In this document: positions 22,231-32,805 of the stretch, one piece after another
Layout of the letters: the number at the start of each line of letters is the position of its first letter
How positions within the stretch are numbered: the first letter of the stretch is position 1
Source: Ascarosepion bandense
Taxonomy: Eukaryota; Mollusca; Cephalopoda; Sepiida; Sepiidae
NCBI GenBank assembly: GCA_037127315.1
Contig: JBBBDQ010001937.1
Span: forward strand, 157,501 to 221,500
Reading direction: 5' to 3'
Length of the DNA stretch: 64,000 nucleotides
Notes under the pieces: generated by a model
The model's input: the letters and a program-made list of their open reading frames with translations, nothing else
What the model was told of the DNA's origin: nothing
Databases searched by the model: none
Made by a program: the position numbers and the translations under genes

Positions 22231-22877
22231 TAATTGTGGCCTGAAACATAAAAAAAAATCAACGTTAATGTAACACTGTAGTGTTCTTTATGCACACACG
22301 TTAAACGGATATCGCCGGACCCTGAATGTGAACCCAGGAATAGATATTTGGAAAAAATCTTTATATATATATATATTCCCAGAAAAATCATTTTTTTTCC
22401 TTAGGAGGTGCCGAGAGCGAGAGAGGAGGAAGGATATAAGTGCTGGGCTGACCAAGAGAAGTAGAGAGGCGAAATACAGCGCGTTTACGAGGTGACGTCA
22501 ACTGATATGATAATAATTTTATAAAAAACGCAGATGGCCTGCGACGGGACAGAACCCTCGTTCTTTCTTCTTCCTCGTTGTCTGTTGATTTACCCTTTAC
22601 CACCCTTCTTAAGTTAAAGAGAATGAAAAGAAACAATTGACCGAAGTGAAAAATTATCAGAAAATTTCGGGAAAAGCTATCCACGTAAGGATATAATTGT
22701 AATTGACGCTGGCAGGTGAATGTATAAAATCAACGGAATCGCATCAGTACGAGGGAATTGCACGCAGTTGATCTGAGCCAGACAATCAAAGCTGACGTTA
22801 GATTTCAATGGGAAAACATTCCGATTACTTCCCACCCAGCGCCAAATTGAAACGCTTTCAACAAAAATACAACGGAT
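22231..22877. other. Unassigned interval with a CRE-like palindrome and TATA-like words
   Basis: TGACGTCA at 22493-22500 is a perfect CRE palindrome, and tataaaa-type words follow near 22520 and 22724. It lies between the two duplicated blocks. No exon is recognised nearby, so promoter function is only a possibility. Confidence 0.35.
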
Positions 22878-22969
22878 TTGAAAATTTTAAAATCAAGAGA
22901 GAGACCACAGGTTGTTAGAAGAGATAAGTCAGAGAGACCAAGAAGGCATAAAGTGAAAGACGCGGAAAA

Positions 22970-22977
<8 letters not shown>

Positions 22978-23014
<37 letters not shown>

Positions 23015-23038
23015 TCTCTCACACACACACACACACAA
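22978..23038. repeat. (CT)n-(CA)n microsatellite
   Basis: A CT run followed by a CA run. The next 130 bp share a direct repeat with 23560-23660 (word gttggattgtattttatttt). Confidence 0.95.
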
Positions 23039-23167
23039 GCTAGTAGCCACAGTAGTTTGTAGACACTGAAGAAGTTGGATTGTATTTTATTTTTTATTCT
23101 TATTTTTTTGTTTTGTTTTTAGTTTTATCTTTCTTTTGATATGCATAGAATTGAAAAATAACCATTA

Positions 23168-23560
23168 GTTCACATAGACTGGCCTTTGCTACGGTCTTGT
23201 TTCTTTTTGTTCTTGTCTGTTTCTCTTATTTCTGCATGTGAAACACAACCACCTCTTGATTTCAGTTCTTGAAAATCCTGCACGAAGTTTCAACCGTTCT
23301 TTTGTCGCAGATTCATAATTTTTCTGAGATCAGAAATCACAACGTGGCAGAGGAAGGGAAAGATCTTCGACTGAGCATTTGACATCGATCACCTGGGGCG
23401 GAACGGAAGCGAACAGGTGCGAGTAACTTACGGCCAGTTAGTGCACGCAACATAAGTTTGAGACCATGAGTGTGGTGTTATAAATTGCGACCTAAAACAT
23501 AAAAAAATGAACGTTAATTATTGCCTAGAACCAAAAATCAACGTTGTGGCCAAAATAAAT
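23168..23560 (+). repeat. Duplicated block, copy 2
   Basis: The counterpart of 21825-22230, carrying some extra bases around 23250-23320. It leads directly into the 30-bp minisatellite. Confidence 0.8.
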
Positions 23561-23990
23561 ATAGTAACCGCAGTAGTTTATGGACAATGAAAGTTGGATT
23601 GTATTTTATTTTTGCTTCTTATTTTTTTGTTTTATTTTTTATTATTATCTCTTTTGAGAGATAAAAAATTAAATCTTAAAAAAATAACGTAGCTTAAAGC
23701 ATAAAACACTCTTCGTTAATTGCGGCCTAAAACAAAAAAATCAACGTTAATTATGGTCTAAATTTCAAAAGTTAACTTCAGTTGTGGTCTGAAACAAATA
23801 ACGTTAATTGTCGCCTACAGCATGAAAAGTCAAAGTGAATTCCAGCCTGAAACATAAAAAAATCACTGTTAATTGCGGCCTGAAACATAAAAATCAACGT
23901 TAATTTTGGTCTAAAGAATAAAAATTGACCTTAATTGTGGCTTAAAGCATAAAAATCAACTCTTTGGCCTGAACTATAAAAAAATCAACT
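23480..23990. repeat. Degenerate 28-32 bp minisatellite
   Basis: About fifteen loose copies of ttgcggcctgaaacataaaa followed by atcaacgttaa. A shorter run of the same unit sits at 22150-22285 after copy 1 of the duplicated block, so array and block were duplicated together. 23990-24535 holds nothing recognised. Confidence 0.85.
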
Positions 23991-24535
23991 TTCTACTGTT
24001 TCACATTATTTTTCATGTCGCACTGAAATTGATGGCGAGACATGATCGCCAATATTCTGAACATGCGTGGCACACAGAAGACGTGATACGCTTTCCGCAA
24101 AACACAATTTTCTGTGTTTCTCAATTTGTAACAAGAACCTCTCCTGATGAAAATTTGATTTTTTAAACGAGATCAGTTTGACAAAATGCGATAACTATTG
24201 CTCTCTGTGTTGTATGTTAAAATACAGTCGTTAATTTCAATTTTTGTGGTAATTTGATGGCGAGAGAAAACCTGTTGGAAATACGTGAATGTGGAGCTCG
24301 ATTCTCGAGTGAATTATCAGTGGGAATCTTAAACCCTTCTTTTAATTTCTTTTTCATTTACCTGTGTATAGATGTAAATAAGTTTGTGTTAAATCTCTGG
24401 TGCTTTGAGAAGCATCCGTTCTGACTTATTCCGATATAAATTCCAAAAATCTTCCTACAGTTCTGCACATAAGACAGAGATCAGTCAGTTATTTTAAACA
24501 AAGACCCTTTTAATTTCTGTCTTTAGTAAGAAGAT

Positions 24536-24572
24536 TGTGCGTTGTAGTGCAGTGGATATTCGGCTCGGAACG
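24536..24572 (+). mobile_element. SINE family A, detached head
   Basis: tgcgttgtagtgcagtggat and ggctcggaacg are the first 35 bp of family A, including the A box, joined directly to the 3' end of the inverted copy that follows. Confidence 0.7.
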
Positions 24573-24846
24573 TCAGTCAGTTAAGTGCCATACGTGATAC
24601 ACGCTTGGGCGATCATGTCTCAAAAGAGACATGACTGACTGGGCAGAAGATTATCCCGCAGTAGGTTGCCATTGCTTTCTGCGATAGACTGGTTGCCGAC
24701 CAAGGCTACAGAACCCAATCTGTCCTGTTATTTAACCCATAACTGGAAGGAAAAGACGGATTAATACCTTTCCCAAGGGTATTTGCGCGTAAGTGAATGC
24801 AATGAATTCAACTGGAATTCGAACTCAGCTCCCCGATTTCTCGTTC
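24573..24846 (-). mobile_element. tRNA-derived SINE, family A (inverted copy of a head-to-head pair)
   Basis: On the minus strand it contains the B box gagttcgaattcc, the body (aaggtattaatcc, ggacagattgggttct, aacctactgcgggataat) and the 3' end cacttaactgactg. The A-box end is missing. It is separated by two bases from the plus-strand copy at 24849. Confidence 0.85.
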
Positions 24847-24848
24847 AG

Positions 24849-25156
24849 TTGTGCGTTGTGGCACAGTGGATATCGGCTCGGAACGAGAAACCAGGGAGCC
24901 GAGTTCGAATTCCAGTTGAATTCATTGCATTCACTTATGCACAAATACCCTTGGGAAAGGTATTAATCCGTCTCTTCCTTCCAGTTATGGGTTAAATTGC
25001 AGGACAGATTGGGTTCTGTAGCCTTGGTCGGCAACCAGTCTATCGCAGAAAGCAATAGCAACCTACTGCGGGATAATACTCTGCCCAGTCAGTCATGTCT
25101 CGAAAAAGACATGATCGTCCAAGCGTGTTTCACGTATGGCACTTAACTGACTGGCT
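24849..25156 (+). mobile_element. tRNA-derived SINE, family A (full length)
   Basis: The A-box region tgcgttgtggcacagtggat, B box gagttcgaattcc at 24901-24913, the body, the short hairpin catgtct ... agacatg, and the end ggcacttaactgactgg. The size (about 308 bp) and layout fit a cephalopod tRNA SINE. It pairs with the preceding copy to form a stem of about 270 bp. Confidence 0.88.
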
Positions 25157-26330
25157 CGGAACGACAAATCGGAAATCTGAGTTCGAAATCCGGTTGAATT
25201 CCTTGCATATTAATCCGTCTCTTCCCTCTAGTTATAGGTTAAATAACAGGACAGATTGGGTTCTATAGCCTAGGCTGGCAACCATTCTACCGCAGAAGGT
25301 AATGGCAACCTACTGCAGGATAATCTTCTGCCCATTCAGTCATATTTCTTTCGAGACATGATCTCCCAAAGCGTGTATCACGTATGACACTTAACTGACT
25401 GACTGAATATTATAGTTGGAATCATGATTAAGGTTTCTACTGGTCATAGCGGGGATAGGTTTTCTATTGTTATGAAGTAATAAACTGATCCCCTACTAAT
25501 TACAACTTAATAATATAATACATCTCTTCCCTCTCTAGCTACGAGTCAAATACCAGGACAGATTGGGTTCTACAGCCTTGGTTGGCAACCAGTCTACCAC
25601 AGAAAGTATGGGCAACCTACTGCGGAATAAACTTCTCCCCAGTCAGTCTTTCGAGACATGATCGCCCAAAGCGTGTATCACGTATGGCACTTAACTGACT
25701 AACTGAATATAATAGGTGGAATCATGATTAAGATTTCTACTGGTCATAAAGTGGGGGGATAGGTTTTCTATTGTTATGAAGTAATAAACTGATCCCCTAC
25801 TAATTACTACTTAATAATATCATATATCACTTTTCCCTCTACCTATGAGTCAAATAACAGGACAGATTGGGTTCTATAGCCTTGGCTGGCAACCAGTCTA
25901 CCGCAGAAAGCAATGGCAAAATACTGCGGAGTAATCTTCTGCCCAATCAGTCATGTGTCTTTCGAAACATGATCGTCCAAATCGTGTATCACGTATGGCA
26001 CTTAACTGACTGACTGAATATAATAGGTGGAATCATGATTAAGGTTTCTACTGGGAATAAAGTGGGGGATCGGTTTTATATTGTTATGGAATCATAAACT
26101 GATCCCCTACTAATTACTGTTTAATAATATAATGCATTACTTCTTCCTCTAGCTATGAGTCAAATAACAGGACAGATTATCAGGGTTCTATAGCCTTGGC
26201 TAGCAACCAGTCTACCGCAGAAAACAATGGCAACCTACTGCGGGATAATATTCTGCCCAGTCAGTCATGCGTCTTTCGAGACATGATCACCCAAAGCGTG
26301 TATCATGTATGGCATTTAAGTGATTTTAGT
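25157..26330 (+). repeat. Tandem SINE-A composite, period about 305 bp, four units
   Basis: Unit 1 keeps a SINE head (ggctcggaacg, then a B box). Units 2-4 consist of the SINE body plus a 100-130 bp spacer containing aatcatgattaaggtttcta and taataaactgatcccctac. The word ggacagattgggttct or its variant recurs near 25251, 25556, 25860 and 26170. The same spacer and body combination occurs at 37766-38070 and 54213-54500. Confidence 0.85.
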
Positions 26331-26628
26331 GAGAGCGTGACTATCAATACCCAATCAACGATCCAAGGATCAGCTTCAAAACAATTTGCTGATGACAGAG
26401 ATCGACCCGGTCAATTAGGAGACAGAGGCTGCAGAATGAATTATCTGGAGAACAATACACGGAATTAGACAACGATGAGCCCCTTACCATAATACTCGGC
26501 AACGAGTTCCCCCAACGACAGTGACGCTCGATAATATGCTTGTATCCCGGGGTTAATGACAATATTGTTGCAAATTACAATACAAATTTAAGAAGATAGA
26601 TAATAAACCATATTATTCTATATTAACT
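26331..26628. other. Unassigned interval
   Basis: No recognisable repeat or motif. Two 70-90 codon open frames lack support. Confidence 0.4.
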
Positions 26629-27387
26629 GTTGTGGGATCTCCCCTTTCTATGAAATAATGGGCTCAACATATAATCCTGCCTTTGCTGCTACGACTATGA
26701 CACTGTCAGCTATCTGCCGTCGGGTAGAGAGCGCTCTCTGCTTCCGAGCAGAGAGCACTAACCCAGTTGTGGTTCCGCCGAAGGGTAGAATCACGACTGG
26801 GGCAAGATAGATAATTTTGGCCTGGCTATATGGCCGGGAAGACCCACATTTAAAAGACCTTGTGTCACATCTCGCCTTAAGGTGAAGGTGGCTAAATACC
26901 GTTGTCAAGCAGTTGCAGTCGGCATTTGCCTCTGCTACTATGACACTGTCAGCTTTCTGCCTTCGGGTGGAGAACGCTCTCTGCTTTCGAGCAGAGAGCA
27001 CTAACCCAGTTGTGGTTCCGCTGAAGGGTAGAATCACGACTGGGGAAAGATAGATATTTTTGGCCTGGCTATATGGCCGGGAAGACCCATATTAAAAAGA
27101 CCTTGTGTCACATCACGCCTTACGTGGGAAGGTGGGTAAATACCGTTGTCAAGCAGTTGCTTAGTTGGTCAGTAAGTAAGTGAGAGTTGTTTGGATATCG
27201 ATTCATTACCCAGACATACTATGTCTCTTCAAGACTGTTTATGATTATTTCTACTAATAGTATTACTAAATTGACTAACCCGCGTTCCAGTTTGTATCTG
27301 ATGTTCATTATAATTTACATTGTCTATCTACTTATGTGTTTTTGTTATTTATTATTTTGTGTGGTTTCCTACACGGAATCCACAACA
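26629..27387 (+). mobile_element. Element G with TGTTGTGG/CCACAACA ends and triple hairpins
   Basis: Begins tgttgtgggatc and ends ggaatccacaaca, a short terminal inverted repeat. An internal 243-bp segment is present twice (from about 26694 and 26937). Each carries three adjacent hairpins and the words ggcctggctatatggccggg and aagaccttgtgtcacat. A second element with one copy of the segment lies inverted at 62881-63460. The TG...CA ends permit a solo LTR; a non-autonomous DNA transposon is equally possible. No open frame matches a known protein. Confidence 0.65.
26709..26801 (+). ncRNA. Triple-hairpin structure, copy 1 (putative)
   Basis: Hairpin 1: gctatct/agagagc (26709-26732). Hairpin 2: gctctctgct, loop tccg, agcagagagc (26733-26756), a perfect 10-bp stem. 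Hairpin 3: cccagttgtggttc/gaatcacgactggg (26762-26801). Copies lie at 26952-27044 and, inverted, 63258-63350. Transcription is not shown; it may only be DNA secondary structure of element G. Confidence 0.4.
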
Positions 27388-27511
27388 TCAGCATTTATCA
27401 AAAATGATATTAAATGAATATTTATTCTGATGATTTGGTGTTAAATATGCAATAATATTTCTATAACTTTGGAAAGGTTTAATCTGAGAAACTGCCGTGT
27501 CTATATCTATA

Positions 27512-27672
27512 TGTCTATGGTGATTTTCTAAGAGTAGCTTATATGTCGCATGAGTCCAAAATTGCAAGGCACTCAGAGAGGTTCGAACTCACTACGCACT
27601 CTTAACTGTTTTAATGAGACAAGCTTGATAACATTTACACAATATCGCAGTACCCGATTACTCATTTCTATA
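27512..27672 (-). mobile_element. tRNA-derived SINE, family D (copy 2)
   Basis: The minus strand has tgtaaatgttatcaagcttg (A-box region, diverged) and gagttcgaacctc (good B box). The 3' part matches 4815-4975 (gtgattttctaa). It is followed by three 12-bp gagagcgagtat units at 27683-27718. Confidence 0.6.
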
Positions 27673-27771
27673 TAGAACATTGAGAGCGAGTATGAGAGCG
27701 AGTATGAGAGCGAGTATGAGAGTTTCAAAGTTTGGAAGATTGGAATTAAAAGCAATCACTTAAATGGTAAA

Positions 27772-28073
27772 TCTTATAACTCGCTTCCATATTCTTGCTT
27801 TCCTGACGCCTACAACCGCCAGGAATTTAAATGCAATGTCAATACCCATCTCTTAACCACTTGGCTCTAGTTCTTTCTACATCACCCTGTATATCTTTTT
27901 CTTTCTCTCTACCTTTGCAACTGTCATCACACCTTCTCTTGCTCCTTTCTAACTGGTTCATTTTTCTCTTTTCTCTCCTCCTATATAATCGTTTACTCTT
28001 TTGTATCCCCCTGCGCATCAGTGGCATTACCGCCTTGCTTGGGGTCAAACGATTAAAAAATATTCTAAGATGA
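27772..28073 (+). pseudogene. Jockey/CR1-like LINE 3' fragment (J4)
   Basis: Starts inside the C-terminus (YNSLPYSCFPDAYNRQEFKC), stops after about 30 codons, and continues as the 3' UTR to the family tail cttgcttggggtcaaacgat and a short A run. Confidence 0.82.
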
Positions 28074-28574
28074 GATATTCTACTTATTTACATTGTTCGT
28101 ACTGTTGTCCTCAGTTTTCGTGTCATATCTAAATAGCAATGGAGTAGCGAGAGACTTAACGTCATTTCCTTTGTGGAAAAAGGGTCTTCGGGTGGGAAAT
28201 AATTGTTCAGATAAAACACCGTGTAGACGCTTTGGAACTCTATCAAAACGGAAAAGGGAAGACTAGTAACCCGACCTCAGATATGACAGCAGTCCTTAAT
28301 TTTCGGCCTGATCAGAATCTTGGAAAAGAGAGGATAAAGCAGGGACCAAATTCTTGTTTGAGCTATACAAGGGACGTCGAAAATTTATTCCAGTACGCTA
28401 TAAATGAGAACCATTTAAGATCTGAATTAAACTTGAATCATAAGTGTTAGGCAAAAATTCTCCTTGAGAATGAAACACTTGCAACCTGACTGTGATCCAA
28501 ATGTCATGAAAAATAATCCTTGATAATACATCATTAAAATAGGCATGACAAGGAAAATCGTAAAAGTTAAAACA
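28074..28574. other. Unassigned interval with a possible LINE scrap
   Basis: 28262-28325 (acccgacctcagatatgaca) resembles the minus strand of J3 around 18970-19030 (acccgaccagatatggcag), so a degraded J fragment is likely. The rest, including a 72-codon frame at 28232, is unrecognised. Confidence 0.35.
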
Positions 28575-29982
28575 AATGATAAGTCATACCCTCGTTCACA
28601 AAAATCTATCTAAAAATCTGACAACTTTTAATTTGACAGACAACCAGACCCCAAGAATTAAAAGTTAACAAAGATGACATTTATATTCTTGTTCACAAAA
28701 CCCATCTAAAACATCGACAAACTTAATTTGGCAGACAACCTGCTCACAAATTATAAAAGTTAAAAAATGATAAAAGTTATACTCACGTTCACAAAAAGCC
28801 ATCTATATCCACGGCAAACTTTGTTTTGTCACACAACAAGCCCTAAATTGTAAAAAATAATAAAAATTATACTGTCGTTTACAAAACCGAAAAACATTAT
28901 TTTGGCAGACAACCAGCACCCCAAATCGTAAAGATTTAAACAAAAATAATAAAAGTCATACTCTTTTTCACAAAAAGCCATCTACAACACTGACAAAATT
29001 TATTTTGGCAGACAACCAGCCCTAAAATCATAAAAGTTAAAAAAGGATAAAAGTTATACATTCGTTTTAAAAAAGCCATCTCCTGCCCCAGCAACCATTA
29101 TTTTGGCTGACGATCAGCCCCCAAATCACAAAAGTTAAAAATTGATAAAATTTGTACTCTCGTTCTCAGAAAAATCATCTATAACTATGACAAATTTTAT
29201 TTTCGCAGACCACCAGACCCTAAATCAAAAAAGTTATAAAATGATAAATGTTAAAATATCGTTTAAAAAACCCATCTATAAATCGGACAACGTTCATTTT
29301 AGCAGACAAACAGCCCCCAAAACGTAAAAGTTAAAAAATAATAACATTTATACCCTCGTTTACAAAAGAACATTGACAATATAGACAACATATTTTGGCC
29401 GGCAACCAGCCCATAAATAGTAAAAATCAAAAAATTATAAAAGTTATTTTCTCGTTCACAAAGAGGTATCTACAACTCGGACAACATTTATTTTTTGCCG
29501 ACAACCGGCTCCAAATTGTAAAAGTTAAAAAATTAAAAATAATTATATTCTCGATCAGAAAAAGCAATCTAAAGCATCAATAAATTTTATTTTGGTAGAC
29601 CACCATTCCCAAATCTTGAAAGTTATATAATGATAAAAGTTATACACTCGTTCACAAAAAGCCATCTACAATTCTGACAAACTTTATCTTAGCAGGCTAC
29701 AAGTCTCCAAATGGTAAAATTTAACAAATGGTAAAAAGTTATACTCTCAATCGCAAAATCCACCTACAACACCAACAACCTTCATCTTAGCAAACAAACA
29801 ACCCCCAAATCGTAAAATTTAAAAAATGATATGTCATACTCTCGTTCACAAAAAGGCATCTACAACTGCGACAAATTTTATTTTGGCAGAAATTTAGTCC
29901 CCAAATCATAAAAGTTAACAAATGTTAATAGTTATACTGTCTTTTGCAAAAAATCACATACCACCCCGTCAAACTTTCAGCC

Positions 29983-30287
29983 ACACAGTTAAGGTGCCAT
30001 ATGTGGTATAGCGCTTTGAGCGATCATGTCTTGAAAAAGACATGACTGACCGAGCAGAAAATTATCCCGCAGTAGGTTGCTATTGCTTTCTGCGGTAGAC
30101 TGGTTTATCCAGCCAAAGCTATAGAACGCCAATCTGTCCTATTTTTTAATCCATAACTGTAGGGAAAAGTCGGATTAATATCTTTACCATTTAAGCGTAA
30201 ATGAGTGCAAGGAATTCGGTAGAAATTCGAACTCGGCTGCCCGATTTGTCGTTCCGAGTCGATAACCATTGCACCACAACGCACAAG
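29983..30287 (-). mobile_element. tRNA-derived SINE, family A, inserted in the satellite
   Basis: Near full length: the minus strand has tgcgttgtggtgcaatggtt (A box), gagttcgaatttc (B box), the body and the 3' end accttaactgtg. Satellite units continue on both sides. Confidence 0.88.
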
Positions 30288-30646
30288 CGTTTTTTAATTT
30301 ATTTATTAAATGATAAAAGTTATACTCTTGTTCACAAGAAGCCATCTACAATCCCGAAATTCTTCATTATGCCAGGCAACTCTCCCCAAGACGTAAATGT
30401 TAAAAATGATAAAAGTTATACTATCGTTCAGAAAAACGCATGCAAAATTCCAACAACCTTTATTTTGGCTGCCAACCAGCCCCCAATTCGTAAAAGTTAA
30501 AAAAAAGATAACCGTTATACTCAGCTTCACAAAAAGTGACCTACAATACCGACTCCTCCAACTTGATAGATAACAAGCCCCCAGATTGTAAACGTTAAAA
30601 ATTGCTAAAATTTTCTCGTATACAAAAAGCTGTCTCCAACACCGAC

Positions 30647-30852
30647 AAAATTTATTTCGGTAGACGAAAGGGACATCAATTTATTTCGGTAGACGAAAGG
30701 GACATCAATTTATTTCGGTAGACGAAAGGGACATCAATTTATTTCGGTAGACGAAAGGGACATCAATTTATTTCGGTAGACGAAAGGGACATCAATTTAT
30801 TTCGGTAGACGAAAGGGATATCAATTTATTTCGGTAGACGAAAGGGACATCA
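30647..30852. repeat. 29-bp minisatellite, seven units
   Basis: The unit aatttatttcggtagacgaa plus agggacatc is repeated seven times with a single base change (gatatc in unit 6). The unit corresponds to the ttattttggcagacaaccag part of the 97-bp satellite, so it arose by local amplification inside one satellite unit. Confidence 0.95.
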
Positions 30853-31044
30853 AATCGTAAAAAGTAAAATGTAGTAAATGTTATACGGTTACAGAAAAAG
30901 CCAAACCGACAAAACATTATTTTGGCAGAGAATCAGCTCTCAATTCATAACAGTTAAAGTATGATAAAATTTATATTCCCTTTCCCAAAAAGCCATCTAC
31001 AAATCAGACAAACTTTTTCTTAGCCTCCAAATCGTAAAAGTTAA

Positions 31045-31074
31045 TCTAAACCTAAACTTATTTATAAATGGAAC

Positions 31075-31133
<59 letters not shown>

Positions 31134-31799
31134 CCGTTACGTATACATTGAGAAACGGCTGAACCGATTTTCTTGAAAATTTACACAGTTGTACTATAAG
31201 CGTCTGCGAGTGTTCTTAGCTAGGTTTTGTGTCGAGGCACCCCCAATAAATATCGAAAATTGATAATCGAAAAAATCGTGTTATAGAAGGAGTGGTCCGA
31301 TTTTAACCAAATTTGATACACTCATAGACAAAGACATGAGAAACGATATTCAGAAGTTTCAAGGTTGCAGTTCTTTCATTAGTGCAGAAAATCGATAATA
31401 TATATATGTAAAAAGCAAGATGTTTGTGTGTGTGTCTTTTTATCTGCCTGTATGTCTGTATTTTTTTCAGCCCTTTTATTTTAGTTTTTGCTTCGGGTTT
31501 GGCTCTAAGTAGGTATAATTGTAGTTCGTAGTTTCAGCCATGATACCATTTACTCAGAGGACTTATTGAGCCTTCAAAATCCACTTTACGACGAAAAAAC
31601 TTATTTGATATCGATACCAGGAAATCAAAATTTGACTTACATCCATTCATTTTTCTTTCAGTTTACGGTTTCGCTTTAACTGGAAACAACTATTGTTTTT
31701 TAGTCTTTCGTGCCAACGTCCAAAGAGTCTGAACTCCAGGACCATGGATTAGTTTTAAAGCTTTCATTATACCTGAGCAACGCCGAGCTATACTGCTAG
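31045..31799 (+). mobile_element. Non-autonomous Helitron (copy 1)
   Basis: The 5' end TCTAAACCTAAACTTATT is preceded by A and the 3' end ...ctatactgCTAG is followed by T, the Helitron A^T insertion site with TC and CTRR termini. The internal sequence includes (GT)n at 31078-31128 and cggctgaaccgatttt, and closely matches 60942-61644. No Rep/helicase is encoded. Confidence 0.72.
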
Positions 31800-32805
31800 T
31801 CAATGATAAATTTATACATTCGCTTACAAGAAACAATCTGCAACCCGAAAACCTTATCATGACAAACAACTAACCTGAAGACGTAAAGATTAAAAAATGA
31901 TACAATTTATACTTAATTTTCTTAATTTTCTTTCAGAAAAATGCATCCCAATTTCTAACAACCTTTATTTTGGCAGACATCCAACCACAATATCGAAAAA
32001 GTAAACATCGATGAAAGTTATAATCTCGTTCAACAAAATGCTATCTACAACACTGACAACCACCCAAATCGTAAAATTTAAAAAACTAATAAATGTTATA
32101 CGATAGTTAAAAAAAGCCAAGAACGGTATTTTTTGGCAAACAACTAGGCCCGAAATCGAAAACATTAAAAAATGATAAAACTCATACATTCTTTTAGAAA
32201 AAGGCATCTACAGTGCTGACAACTTTTATCTTAACATATTACTAGCTACTATATCGTAAACGTTAAATGTCATACTCTCGATCACAAAAAGCTATCAATA
32301 ACCTGAAAACCTTTATCTTTGGTAAACAACAAAGCCCCAAAATCGTAAAGGTTAAAAAATAGTAAATGTTATATTCCTACGCAAAAAGCCAACTCTGACA
32401 AACATTTTTTGACAGATAACCAGTCACTCAAACTTAAAAGATATATCATGCTTTCTTTTAGAAAAAGGCATCACATAACCTCGATAACCTTTATTTGGTC
32501 AAACAACAAGCCCCCAAATCTTAAAAGTTAAAAATGTTAAAAAATTATACTCTAATTTACATAATGCCTTTTACAATCCCGACAAAATTTATCTGGGCTG
32601 ACAACCAGCCTCTAAATATTAAATGTTAAAAAAAATGTGAGGAGTTATACTATATATAGTATATAGTATACTATATAGTATATTATACTCGTTCTCAAAA
32701 GTTATCTATAACATCGACAAATCTTTATTTGGCAGACAGCCAGCCCTCTAATCTTAACATTTAAAAGATGATAAATTTATACTCTCGCTCACGAAAAGCC
32801 ATGTA

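Noticed and set aside
24849..24915. Possible tRNA genes at SINE A, B, C and D heads (A and B boxes present)
   Set aside because: No complete cloverleaf or anticodon stem can be drawn. Each is attached to a conserved SINE body and is multi-copy.
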